64,000 bases of DNA, from assembly GCF_048269565.1 (NCBI RefSeq), contig NZ_JBLXIK010000003.1, positions 62,001 through 126,000 of the forward strand, read 5' to 3'. Origin of the DNA: Maricaulis sp048269565. Its GTDB lineage: Bacteria > Pseudomonadota > Alphaproteobacteria > Caulobacterales > Maricaulaceae. Below the pieces are notes generated by a model. It worked only from the letters and a program-made list of their open reading frames with translations. It searched no databases and was not told the DNA's origin. The position numbers were made by a program, and so were the translations under genes. This document shows, piece after piece, positions 1 through 8,868 of this stretch (positions within the stretch are counted from its first letter, which is position 1; each line of letters starts with the position of its first letter).

Positions 1-2
1 CG

Positions 3-1211
3 CACCCGGTGATGCTCGGCTTCGTCAACGGCCTCGCCATCGTGATCTTTCTCGCCCAGCTCGACCAGTTCAAGGTCGTCAATGAGAGCGGCGAGCATGT
101 GTGGATGACCGGCCTGCCGCTGGCGATAACGCTGGGCCTGGTCGCGCTGACGATGGCGATCATCCATTTCTGGCCGAAAGTGTCGAAATCCGTGCCGGCG
201 CCGCTGGTGGCGATCGGTGTCGTGGCGGCCCTGGTCGTCGGCTTCAACATCCCCGTACCGCGGGTTGGCGATCTCGCCTCGATCGCCGGCGGCCTGCCGA
301 GCTTTCACCTGCCGCTGGTGCCGCTCAATTTCGAGACGCTGGAAATCATCCTGCCCTATGCCGCCATTCTCGCGGCAATCGGTCTGATCGAAAGCCTGTT
401 GACGCTCAACCTGGTCGGTGAGATCACCGGCAAGCGCGGCGGGGCGTCCCAGGAATGTGTCGCCCAGGGCGCCGCCAATATCGTCACCGGTTTTTTCGGC
501 GGCATGGGTGGCTGTGCGATGATCGGCCAGTCGATGATCAATGTGAAATCCGGCGGCCGGCTGCGGATGTCGGGCATTGTCGCGGCGCTGTTCCTGCTCG
601 TCTTCATCCTGTTCGGCTCCGGCCTGATCGAACAGATCCCGCTCGCCGCCCTGGTCGGGGTGATGTTCATGGTCGTGATCGGCACCTTCGCCTGGCAGAG
701 CTTGCTCGTGCTGCGCCGAATCCCGCGCAATGACGCCTTCATCATCGTGCTGGTGACCGGCGTGACGGTGTATAGCGACCTGGCTGTCGCGGTGATCGTC
801 GGCGTGATCGTCTCGGCCCTGTTCTACGCCTGGAATGCCGCCTCGCGCATTCATGCCCGCACCGAGATCAATGAGGCAGGCGCCAAGGTCTACAAGGTCG
901 AGGGACCGCTCTTCTTCGGTTCCGCCACCGGCTTCATCGAACTGTTCGACATCGTCGGCGATCCGGCGCGTGTGATCATCGATTTCAACGAGTCGCGTAT
1001 TGTCGATCAATCGGCCCTGCAGGCGATCGAGGATCTGGCCGCCAAATATGACGCCGCCGGCAAACAGCTGGAATTGCGCCATCTCAGCCATGATTGCCAC
1101 CAGCTGCTGACCAAGGCCGGCCAGTTGATGGTCGATGCCGATGATGATCCGGAATACGCGCTGGCTGTGGATTACCAGGTGCGGCTCGGCCGCATGGGTG
1201 GGGCGCACTAG
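3..1211 (+). CDS. SulP family anion transporter, C-terminal part (5' end outside window)
   Basis: This is an inner-membrane transporter of the SulP/SLC26 family, which moves sulfate, bicarbonate or other anions. The frame is open to the left edge, so the N-terminal membrane helices are missing. What remains has several hydrophobic segments (roughly residues 1-285), including the glycine-rich stretch with GGMGGCAMIGQS. A cytoplasmic STAS domain follows (about residues 300-390), recognisable by VIIDFNESRIVDQSALQAIE, the usual anti-sigma-antagonist-like core. The gene stops at TAG 1209-1211. The next gene begins about 107 bases downstream on the same strand. The family is secure; the transported anion is not. 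A carbonic anhydrase lies 6 kb away, but there is no direct link that would argue for bicarbonate. Confidence 0.9.
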   Translation, partial: HPVMLGFVNGLAIVIFLAQLDQFKVVNESGEHVWMTGLPLAITLGLVALTMAIIHFWPKVSKSVPAPLVAIGVVAALVVGFNIPVPRVGDLASIAGGLPSFHLPLVPLNFETLEIILPYAAILAAIGLIESLLTLNLVGEITGKRGGASQECVAQGAANIVTGFFGGMGGCAMIGQSMINVKSGGRLRMSGIVAALFLLVFILFGSGLIEQIPLAALVGVMFMVVIGTFAWQSLLVLRRIPRNDAFIIVLVTGVTVYSDLAVAVIVGVIVSALFYAWNAASRIHARTEINEAGAKVYKVEGPLFFGSATGFIELFDIVGDPARVIIDFNESRIVDQSALQAIEDLAAKYDAAGKQLELRHLSHDCHQLLTKAGQLMVDADDDPEYALAVDYQVRLGRMGGAH

Positions 1212-1318
1212 GCGCGGGCATCAACCGGCACAGTCCCCTTGTTACAGAACGGTTAGTTTGCCGCTTTGACGCGGCGGCTCTACTCTCCACGCAATCTTTG
1301 GATTCTTTGGGGGGTAAA

Positions 1319-4300
1319 ATGACCCGTTTCATGCTCACGCTTGCCGCATCGACCATCCTGTGCACATCGCCCGGCCTTGCCTGGCAGGAGGCCGGGGCGG
1401 AAGACGCCGCCGCGCCCGAGGCTTGGGATGTCGCCAATCCCGGTCTCGAAATGCGCCAGGTGCCGCTCAATGTCACCGAAGGCACCTGGATGAGCCTCGA
1501 TGTCAGCCCTGACGGTCAGACGATCGCCTTTGACCTGCTCGGCGATATCTACACCATTCCGGTCAGCGGCGGCGAGGCGACCAGTATCGCGTCCGGCATG
1601 CCGTGGGAAATCCAGCCGCGCTTCTCACCGGATGGCAGCCAGATCGCCTTTACCTCCGATCGCGGGGGCGGCGACAATATCTGGATCATGAATGCCGACG
1701 GCTCTGATGCCCGGGCGCTGACCGATGAGAGCTTCCGCCTGCTCAACAATCCGACCTGGCACCCCAATGGCCGCTATGTCGCGGCGCGCAAGCACTACAC
1801 CACCGGGCGTTCGGCCGGTGTCGGCGAAATCTGGATGTATCACGTCCTCGGCGGTGGCGGCGTGCAGCTGGTCGAGCGGCCCAACGAGAATTTCCAGAAA
1901 GAGCTGGGCGAACCGATGTTTTCGCCCGACGGGCGCTATGTCTATTACACGATGAATGTGACCCCGGGTAACAGCTTCATCTACGCCCAGGATTCCAACA
2001 CCGACCTGTTCGACATCCTGCGCTATGACCTGGAGACCGGTGAGACGTCGACCGCCGTTTCCGGTGCCGGTGGTGCGGTGCGTCCGACGCCGTCGCCCGA
2101 CGGGCGCTATATGGCCTTCGTGCGCCGCGAGCGCATCCAGTCGACGCTGTATGTCAAGGACCTGAACAGCGGCGAGGAACGCCGCCTGGTCGACAATCTC
2201 GATCAGGACATGCAGGAGACCTGGGGCGTCACCGGCATGTATCCGAACATGGACTGGATGCCCGACAGCCAGTCTCTGGTCTATTGGGCCGGTGGCCAGA
2301 TCCACCGTGTCGACCTCGCCACGGGCACGGTCAGCGACATTCCGTTCTCCATCAACGACACGCGCGACATTGTCGATCCGCCACGGCCGCAGGTCGAGGT
2401 CGCTCCGGCAACGTTCGAAACCCGCATGCCGCGCTTTGCCACCGCTTCGCCGGACGGCAGCCAGATCGTGTTCGAAAGTCTGGGCCAGCTCTGGGTCCGC
2501 AGCGCCTCGGGCGATGCGGCACCGCGCCGCCTTACGAATAATAATGGCGATCGCCGCGAACTCTTTCCGAGCTGGTCGGCCGATGGCCGCACCATCGTGT
2601 TCGCGACCTGGGACGACCAGGCGCTCGGTTCGATCCGCACCATTTCCGCGCGCGGCGGCCGCGAGACGGTGGTGACGCAGGAGCCGGGCCATTACCGCCG
2701 GCCGCGTTTCTCGCCCGATGGCGCCACCATCGTGTTTGAAAAGGGCGAGGGCGGCTATCTCACCGCACCGGAATGGTCGGAAGCGCCGGGAATCTACACC
2801 ATTCCGGCCCGCGGCGGCGCCATGTCGCTGGTGACCGAGAACGGCGAGAGCCCGCAATTCGCCAATCGCAATGACCGCGTCTTCGTCACCCGTAGCGGTG
2901 ATGGCGCCTCGCTCGTCTCGATGGATCTCAACGGCGCGCATGAGCGCACCCATGCCACCGGCGAGCTGGTCACCGAGTTTGTGGTCTCGCCGGCGGGCGA
3001 TCATGTCGCCTACCGGCAGAATTACGACGTCTTCGTCAGCCCGCTTCTGCCGGGCCCGCAATCGGTCGGCGAGAGCCGCACGACCGGCGCCCTGCCAACG
3101 GTCGAGCTGTCAGGCAATGGCGGCACCTATTTCCACTGGAGCGATGGCGGCCAGCAGGTCAACTGGACCATGGGTCCGGTCTTCTATTCGGCGCGGATGG
3201 ATGATTTCCGCCCCGATCCGACCGCTGGAGACGGCGAGGGCTATGAGCCGCCGACCGAGGGTGTGAACCTGTCGATGACGGTCACGGCCGACCAGCCAAG
3301 CGGCATCACCGCCCTGGTCGGAGCCCGCATCATCACCATGGCCGATGAAGACGGCGGTGTGATCGAGAACGGGACCATCATCATCGACGGCAATCGCATT
3401 GCCGCGATCGGGGCCGATATCGAGGTGCCTGAAGGCGCGCGTGTGGTCGACGTGGCCGGCCACACCATCACGCCGGGCTTCATCGATTCCCATGCGCACG
3501 GGCCCCAGGGCACGGATGATCTCATCCCTGAACAGAACTGGTCGGATATCGCCCATCTCGCCTTCGGCGTGACGACGATCCACGACCCGTCCAGCCGGGC
3601 CAGCCAGATCTTCTCCTCGAGCGAATACCAGCGGGCCGGCCGCCTGCTGGCGCCGCGCATCTATTCCAGCGGCGAGATCGTCTATGGTGCCCGCGCGCCC
3701 TCGGTCTATGCCGAGATCAACAATCTTGGTGATGCCGAGCAGCACGTCTTCCGCCTCGCGGCCCAGGGTGCGCATTCGATCAAGAACTACAACCAGCCGC
3801 GACGCGACCAGCGTCAACAGGTCGTCGCCGCCTCGATCGAGGCCGGTCTGCTGGTCGTGCCCGAAGGCGGATCCAACTACCATATGGACATGTCGCTGAT
3901 CGCCGACGGCAATTCCTCGCTTGAGCACAATCTGCCGGTCTCGGCGATCTATGACGATGTTGTCAGCCTCTACGCCCAGACCCATGTCGCCTATTCTCCG
4001 ACCCTGGTGGTCAGCTATGGCGGTCTGGCCGGCGATCCCTACTGGCGCCAGGCGATGGATGTCTGGCTGCACCCGATCCTGTCGCAGCACGTGCCGCCGC
4101 GCATCCTGCAGGCCGGATCTGTGCGTCGCACCACGGCGCCGGAAAGCGATTTCGTCGATGATGACAATGCCCGCGTCTCGCGTCAGCTGATGCAGGCCGG
4201 TGTCGATGTCGTCATCGGGGCCCATGGCCAGCAAGAGGGCCTGGCGGCGCATTGGGAAATGTGGTCGCTGGCGCGCGGTGGCTGGACGCCGCTGGAAGTG

Positions 4301-4534
4301 CTCAGCGCGGCGACCGTCATGCCGGCCCGGCATCTCGGCTTCGACGCCGATATCGGCTCGCTCGAAGTCGGCAAGCTCGCCGATCTGGTGGTGATGCGGG
4401 CCAATCCGCTCGACGATATCGGCAATACCGACGAGATCGATTTCGTGATGCTCAATGGCCGTCTCTATGACGCCCAGACCATGAATGAGACCGTCACCGG
4501 CGACAATGACCGCCAGCCCTATTTCTGGGAGTAG
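1319..4534 (+). CDS. secreted TolB-like beta-propeller / amidohydrolase fusion protein
   Basis: This is a 1071-residue exported protein with two parts. After a signal peptide (about residues 1-22, ending near GLAWQ) comes a long region of PD40/WD40-like repeats (about 50-600), with recurrent FSPDG/SPDGRY motifs as in TolB and the propellers of prolyl peptidases. From about residue 665 there is a metal-dependent amidohydrolase domain: the composite beta sandwich ALVGARIITM, the metal-binding HAH at 725-727, and the C-terminal LEVGKLADLVVM typical of the family. I chose ATG 1319 over the upstream in-frame TTG because it gives a clean signal peptide and follows a purine-rich stretch. Such fusions are often annotated as imidazolonepropionase-like or prolidase-like hydrolases. 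The substrate is unknown. A hairpin terminator follows at 4560-4586. Confidence 0.88.
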   Translation: MTRFMLTLAASTILCTSPGLAWQEAGAEDAAAPEAWDVANPGLEMRQVPLNVTEGTWMSLDVSPDGQTIAFDLLGDIYTIPVSGGEATSIASGMPWEIQPRFSPDGSQIAFTSDRGGGDNIWIMNADGSDARALTDESFRLLNNPTWHPNGRYVAARKHYTTGRSAGVGEIWMYHVLGGGGVQLVERPNENFQKELGEPMFSPDGRYVYYTMNVTPGNSFIYAQDSNTDLFDILRYDLETGETSTAVSGAGGAVRPTPSPDGRYMAFVRRERIQSTLYVKDLNSGEERRLVDNLDQDMQETWGVTGMYPNMDWMPDSQSLVYWAGGQIHRVDLATGTVSDIPFSINDTRDIVDPPRPQVEVAPATFETRMPRFATASPDGSQIVFESLGQLWVRSASGDAAPRRLTNNNGDRRELFPSWSADGRTIVFATWDDQALGSIRTISARGGRETVVTQEPGHYRRPRFSPDGATIVFEKGEGGYLTAPEWSEAPGIYTIPARGGAMSLVTENGESPQFANRNDRVFVTRSGDGASLVSMDLNGAHERTHATGELVTEFVVSPAGDHVAYRQNYDVFVSPLLPGPQSVGESRTTGALPTVELSGNGGTYFHWSDGGQQVNWTMGPVFYSARMDDFRPDPTAGDGEGYEPPTEGVNLSMTVTADQPSGITALVGARIITMADEDGGVIENGTIIIDGNRIAAIGADIEVPEGARVVDVAGHTITPGFIDSHAHGPQGTDDLIPEQNWSDIAHLAFGVTTIHDPSSRASQIFSSSEYQRAGRLLAPRIYSSGEIVYGARAPSVYAEINNLGDAEQHVFRLAAQGAHSIKNYNQPRRDQRQQVVAASIEAGLLVVPEGGSNYHMDMSLIADGNSSLEHNLPVSAIYDDVVSLYAQTHVAYSPTLVVSYGGLAGDPYWRQAMDVWLHPILSQHVPPRILQAGSVRRTTAPESDFVDDDNARVSRQLMQAGVDVVIGAHGQQEGLAAHWEMWSLARGGWTPLEVLSAATVMPARHLGFDADIGSLEVGKLADLVVMRANPLDDIGNTDEIDFVMLNGRLYDAQTMNETVTGDNDRQPYFWE

Positions 4535-4559
4535 ATCCGGGCGCAAGTCTGGATGAGAG

Positions 4560-4586
4560 GGGGCGCTCTGCCGGGGCGCCCTTTTT
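4560..4586 (+). terminator. Rho-independent terminator
   Basis: A GC stem (gggcgc at 4561-4566 with gcgccc at 4576-4581) is followed directly by five Ts at 4582-4586. It sits 26 bases after the stop of the propeller/amidohydrolase gene and ends transcription before the acylase gene. Confidence 0.75.
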
Positions 4587-4656
4587 CGTGCCGCGATTTC
4601 AGCCATTGCCGCTGCGGCCGGCTCGGTTAGACTTGCCGCAAACGGGGGACGCTTTC

Positions 4657-6804
4657 ATGAAACTGTCGAAATTCTGGGGCGGCATCGTCATGACCGTCAC
4701 CGTACTGGTGATGGCGGCGCTGCTGGTGGATATGGGCGCGCAATATCTTCGCCTGCAGGCCTTCCAACGCGAAGCGGTTGCTGCGGCCGGGGTCTATTCG
4801 GTGCGCATTGTCCGCGACGAGTTCGGCGTGCCGCAAATCCATGGCGTCACCGACCCCGACACCGCCTTTGGCCTCGGCTATGCCCAGGCCGAGGACGACT
4901 GGGAAACCCTGCAGACCACGCTGGTCGCTGCGCGCGGGCGTCTGGCGCGCCATGCCGGGGCCGATGCGGCACCGACCGACTATATCGTCCAGCTGCTGCG
5001 GATTCGCGAACTGGTCGCGGCGCGCTATGAGCGCGATCTGTCTCCGGCGACGCGGGCGCTGGTGGAGGCCTATGCTGATGGTCTCAATCTCTATGCCGCC
5101 GAACACCCCCGGCATACCTGGTCCGACGAGCTGCCCGTGACCGGCCAGGACATTGTCGCCGGTTTCGTGCTGCGCACGCCCTTCATGTACGGGCTCGATG
5201 CCGACCTCGCCGAATTGTTCGAGGATGAACGCCAGCGCACCGTCTCGATGGGCTCCAGCAAGACCGCCTTCCAGCTGATTGAAGGCGAGCGTCTGCCGTT
5301 TGGCTCCAACGCCTTCGCCATCGCGCCCTCGCGCTCGGCCGATGGTGCGACGCGGCTGCTGATCAATTCGCACCAGCCGTTTGAAGGCCCGGTCGCCTGG
5401 TATGAGGCGCGGCTGTCTTCCGATGATGGCTGGGACATGACCGGCGCGACCTTCCCGGGCGCGCCGCTGATCCTGCACGGCTTCAACCCCGATCTCGGCT
5501 GGGCGCATACCGTCAACAAGCCGGACCTGTCAGACATTTATGTGCTCGAAACCGAGGGCGATCGCTACCGCCTTGATGGCGAATGGCTCGAGCTTGAGCA
5601 TGGTACGGCGCGCATCACCGTGGGGATATTCGGACCGATCCGCTGGACGGTGACGCGCGATATGTGGTGGTCGCGCCACGGACCGGTCGTGCGCACCGAT
5701 CATGGTGATTACGCCATCCGCTATTCCGGCATGGACCAGATCGGCCAGGTCGAACAATGGTATGCGATGAACCGCGCCACGGATTTCAACGGCTGGATGG
5801 CGGCGATGGAGATCAATGCCATCTCCTCGCTCAACGCCGTCTATGCCGACCGCGCGGGCCATATCGCCTATGTCTATAATGCCCGCATGCCGGTGCGCGA
5901 AGAGGGCTATGACTGGCTGCAATACCTGCCCGGCGACCGTTCCGAACTGATCTGGGATGATTATCTGCCGCTGACCGCTATGCCGATCTATACCGATCCG
6001 GCCAGCGGCTGGCTGCTTTCGGCCAACCAGATGCCGTTTGATGCGACGGCGCGCGCCGACAATATCAACGCGGCCGGTTACTCGCCGACCTTCGGCATCC
6101 AGCCGCGCTATTCCAATCGGGCCTGGCGCGGGCTGGAACTGTTGCGTGCCCAGGGCCGGATCAGCCGCGAGGCCCTGCTTGAGATCAAGTTCGACAAGAC
6201 CTATTCCGATCAGTCGCCGGTCGCGCGCCTGGTAACGGAATTGCTTGGCGAGGATTTCAGCGGTGACCCGGGACTGGCCGAGGCGCAATCCGTGCTGCGC
6301 CGCTGGGATCTTTCGACCGACACCGCCAATCGCGAGGCGGCGCTGGGCGTGCTGGTGGCGGTGCGCTGTATCGGCAATCTTCACACCAATGATCCCTGGC
6401 TGATGGACCCGGTCGAGGCGTTACGCGAAGCCGCGGCCGAGCTGATGATGCATCACAACCGGCTCGACCCGGAATGGGGCGAGGTCAACCGGCTGGTGCG
6501 TGGTGAGGTCAATATCCCCATCGGCGGCGGACCCGATGTGCTGCGCGCCATCTATGCCGGCTCGCACGACCTCAATGCCGACGGCCAGCTGGTCGCTGCG
6601 GCCGGTGATACCTCGATCATGCTGGTGGAATGGCTCGCCGATGGCAGCCAGCGCGCCGAAGCGATCCACCAATATGGCTCGGCCACGCTGGACGAGGCCT
6701 CGCCGCACTATGACGACCAGGCGCCGATCTTTGCCGCCGAGCAATGGCGCACACTTGATCTCTCGCGGCGCCAGGGCGGCTACCGGCCGGGCGAACCGCA
6801 CTGA
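4657..6804 (+). CDS. penicillin acylase family protein (Ntn hydrolase)
   Basis: This is a 715-residue member of the S45 family of N-terminal-nucleophile acylases, exported to the periplasm and self-cleaved into alpha and beta chains. An N-terminal hydrophobic segment (about residues 7-30) serves as signal or anchor. The catalytic Ser is Ser217 in FGSNAFAIAPSRS; the GSNA motif is the autocleavage site of this family, so the alpha chain would be residues ~30-216. ATG 4657 was preferred to an upstream GTG because the hydrophobic segment then falls at the N terminus. Family members hydrolyse beta-lactam side chains, cyclic lipopeptides or acyl-homoserine lactones; the GSNAxA form is seen in AHL acylases such as PvdQ, but substrate cannot be assigned from sequence. 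It converges with the GFA gene. Confidence 0.87.
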   Translation: MKLSKFWGGIVMTVTVLVMAALLVDMGAQYLRLQAFQREAVAAAGVYSVRIVRDEFGVPQIHGVTDPDTAFGLGYAQAEDDWETLQTTLVAARGRLARHAGADAAPTDYIVQLLRIRELVAARYERDLSPATRALVEAYADGLNLYAAEHPRHTWSDELPVTGQDIVAGFVLRTPFMYGLDADLAELFEDERQRTVSMGSSKTAFQLIEGERLPFGSNAFAIAPSRSADGATRLLINSHQPFEGPVAWYEARLSSDDGWDMTGATFPGAPLILHGFNPDLGWAHTVNKPDLSDIYVLETEGDRYRLDGEWLELEHGTARITVGIFGPIRWTVTRDMWWSRHGPVVRTDHGDYAIRYSGMDQIGQVEQWYAMNRATDFNGWMAAMEINAISSLNAVYADRAGHIAYVYNARMPVREEGYDWLQYLPGDRSELIWDDYLPLTAMPIYTDPASGWLLSANQMPFDATARADNINAAGYSPTFGIQPRYSNRAWRGLELLRAQGRISREALLEIKFDKTYSDQSPVARLVTELLGEDFSGDPGLAEAQSVLRRWDLSTDTANREAALGVLVAVRCIGNLHTNDPWLMDPVEALREAAAELMMHHNRLDPEWGEVNRLVRGEVNIPIGGGPDVLRAIYAGSHDLNADGQLVAAAGDTSIMLVEWLADGSQRAEAIHQYGSATLDEASPHYDDQAPIFAAEQWRTLDLSRRQGGYRPGEPH

Positions 6805-6817
6805 TCACGGCGGATGG

Positions 6818-7273
6818 TCAGGCGGTCTCGGCGAATTCGGCGATCAGGGCGGGCAGGGCGTCCATTGGCGGAAAGCCGGTAAAGCTGTGCCGCGCCGGCG
6901 TCGTCGCCCAAGCGAGCTTCTCCTGCGTCATCGTCTCGATGAAGGGGGTGAACCAGGACGTACCCTCGAACAGGGTCGGACGCACATTGATGAAGGCGTC
7001 GACGCCCTCGATGCGGGTGAACATCCAGCTCATGCAGCGTGGGCAGAAGCGGTGGTCGAGCGGATCCTCACCGATCCCGCCGCGCACTGTCGCGCCCCGG
7101 GTGACGGCAAACCCGTCCGGCGGCACCATGGCGGTGACGGAGAAGGCGCTGGCACTCATCTTCTGACAGCCCGTGCAATGGCAGGCGGCCGTCATCAGCG
7201 GCGGCGCCGTCAGCTCGACCTCGACATCGCCGCAGCGGCAGGTGCCTTTGAGGGGGAGTTGGGGCAGGCTCAT
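6818..7273 (-). CDS. GFA/CENP-V domain protein (zinc-binding)
   Basis: This is a 151-residue protein of the glutathione-dependent formaldehyde-activating enzyme (GFA) fold. The zinc-binding cysteines are visible: GTCRCGDVEVEL near the N terminus, CHCTGCQK around residue 33, and HRFCPRCMSW around residue 80. This is the usual layout of small stand-alone GFA proteins. The biochemical role of most members is unproven, and many do not handle formaldehyde. The gene starts at ATG 7271-7273 and its 3' end nearly meets the acylase gene, which runs toward it. No partner enzyme (for example a glutathione-dependent formaldehyde dehydrogenase) is adjacent. Confidence 0.85.
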   Translation of the reverse strand: MSLPQLPLKGTCRCGDVEVELTAPPLMTAACHCTGCQKMSASAFSVTAMVPPDGFAVTRGATVRGGIGEDPLDHRFCPRCMSWMFTRIEGVDAFINVRPTLFEGTSWFTPFIETMTQEKLAWATTPARHSFTGFPPMDALPALIAEFAETA

Positions 7274-7361
7274 CTTGCGCTTCCGATCCGGTTCATCTGG
7301 GCGCGAAATCTACACACCAGGCCGGGCTGGCGCCAGAGTGGAGGTCGCGCATCAGCGCAGC

Positions 7362-7393
7362 AAAAAGCCCCGGACCCGCGCGGATCCGGGGCT
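7362..7393 (-). terminator. Rho-independent terminator of the carbonic anhydrase gene
   Basis: A long GC stem (agccccgga paired with tccggggct across a 10-base loop) is followed, reading the minus strand, by a run of Ts (plus-strand caaaaag at 7361-7367). It lies about 25 bases after the stop of the carbonic anhydrase gene. Confidence 0.82.
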
Positions 7394-7415
7394 GTGCCGT
7401 CAGACGGCGTATGCG

Positions 7416-8153
7416 TCAGTCGTGCGAGACAAGCACGAAGCGCCGGTTGAGCGGCTGTACCGGGCGGAAGCTGTCCGGATGACGTTCCTCGAATGTGTGG
7501 ATTTGTCGCGCGGTTGCGGCAACCGGTGTGGTGAACACCGTCCAGGACACAATTTCGCTGCAGGGCGGTGTCGTCAGCGAGCCCTGATAACGGAAAGCCC
7601 CGCGATTGGCCGGCAGGAAGTCATTGAGATGGACGCGGGCGGCGATGCCCGGTGAGGCATGGCTGTCGGCCGGCATCGCGGCCCAGATCCGGTCGAGCGT
7701 CGGCAGGCTGGAGCCGGGCTGCACCATCACACCGATCACCGCGAGGTCGCCCGCTTCGGACTGGTGCACGAAATGTACTTCCATCGGCGCGTGCCGGCCG
7801 TCAATCGTGTGCTCGCTGGCGGCGTGGAAGTGGAATTGCAGCAGACGGTAATCAGTTCCGTCCAGCGTGATGCCGCCGGCATTCTCGACGCTGACCTGAA
7901 CCGTGTGACCGTTATCGACAACCACACCGGCGGTCTCTTCGGCCCAGTCGATCTCCGGCGTGCCCAGACCGGCCTGCAGGGCCTGGGTGAGATCGACCGG
8001 CGATTGTTGTTGGCCGACGGCGCAGACCGCCCAGTCCGGGTTCATCTCCTGCCAGTGCTCGGGGCCTTCATGACCCTCATAGCCCCAATGCTGGGCCTGG
8101 GCGGGCATGGCCAGTCCGGCGGCGAGGGCGAGGGGTATCCAGATGCGGTTCAC
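7416..8153 (-). CDS. periplasmic alpha-carbonic anhydrase
   Basis: This enzyme interconverts carbon dioxide and bicarbonate in the periplasm. The 245-residue protein has a signal peptide ending at AQA (residues 18-20). Its alpha-class core includes QSPVDL (residues 50-55) and the zinc ligands His108 and His110 in FHFHAASEH and His127 in MEVHFVH. TTPPCSE near the C terminus is also typical, and Cys44 likely pairs with that Cys in the usual disulfide. The start is GTG at 8151-8153; AGGAG just upstream supports it. The gene ends at a strong hairpin terminator, so it is probably monocistronic. Confidence 0.95.
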   Translation of the reverse strand: MNRIWIPLALAAGLAMPAQAQHWGYEGHEGPEHWQEMNPDWAVCAVGQQQSPVDLTQALQAGLGTPEIDWAEETAGVVVDNGHTVQVSVENAGGITLDGTDYRLLQFHFHAASEHTIDGRHAPMEVHFVHQSEAGDLAVIGVMVQPGSSLPTLDRIWAAMPADSHASPGIAARVHLNDFLPANRGAFRYQGSLTTPPCSEIVSWTVFTTPVAATARQIHTFEERHPDSFRPVQPLNRRFVLVSHD

Positions 8154-8244
8154 GGGAAATCTCCTGCGGCTATGGGGCGAAGCGGTTGCGATCCGGCGTC
8201 AAATTGCACGCACGAGTATGGCGCGAGGGTTAACGCAGCGCCAG

Positions 8245-8868
8245 TCAGGCCGGCGCGGCGGCCCAGACCGGGCGTTTTTTCATCACCGCCGCGAAGATCG
8301 GCGAGGCCAGATGCGCGGCGAGCCAGGCTTGCAGGGCGGGGAGGGGCTGTTGTGCGAACCAGTCACGATCCGTGTGGGCGAACTGGCGCACGAAGGGGAA
8401 GATCGAGGCATCGGCCAGGCTCATCGCCGCGCCGCACAGGAAGGGCGAGGCAGTCAGGCGCGTCTCGAGCCCGGTCAGAATTTCCAGCCCGCGGGCGCGG
8501 TTTTCCAGCGCGTCCTCGCCCTCATAGCGATTGGGGTATTTATAGCGATCCAGCGCGCGTTTGAACGGGCCGTCATTGACCGCCATCAGTTCGAACATGG
8601 CATCCCCCGGCGCCAGCCAGCCGCGCGGATCATTTTGGCCCAGCGCCCAGCGCATGATGTCGAGGCTTTCCTCGATGACCTCGCCGTCAGGAAGGACCAG
8701 CACAGGCACCGTGCCCTTGGGCGAGGCGGCGAGCATTTCGGCCGGCTTGTCGCGCAGAAGGACTTCACGGTGTTGGACCTCAGTCTCGCTCGCCGCGAGC
8801 GCCAGTCGCGCCCGCATCGCATAGGGGCAGCGGCGGAAGGAGTAGAGGATGGGCAGGCGCGCGCTCAC
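8245..8868 (-). CDS. glutathione S-transferase family protein
   Basis: This 207-residue protein has a thioredoxin-like GST N-terminal domain and an all-alpha C-terminal domain. The N terminus (ILYSFRRCPYAMRARLAL) carries a CPYA motif resembling glutaredoxin/omega-class or beta-class GSTs, where the cysteine is the likely catalytic residue. KGTVPVLVLPDG provides the cis-proline glutathione-binding loop, followed by ESLDIMRW. The GTG start (8866-8868) overlaps the TGA of the upstream trhO gene, so the two are translationally coupled. The substrate is unknown. The coupling suggests co-expression only and no shared chemistry. Confidence 0.85.
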   Translation of the reverse strand: MSARLPILYSFRRCPYAMRARLALAASETEVQHREVLLRDKPAEMLAASPKGTVPVLVLPDGEVIEESLDIMRWALGQNDPRGWLAPGDAMFELMAVNDGPFKRALDRYKYPNRYEGEDALENRARGLEILTGLETRLTASPFLCGAAMSLADASIFPFVRQFAHTDRDWFAQQPLPALQAWLAAHLASPIFAAVMKKRPVWAAAPA

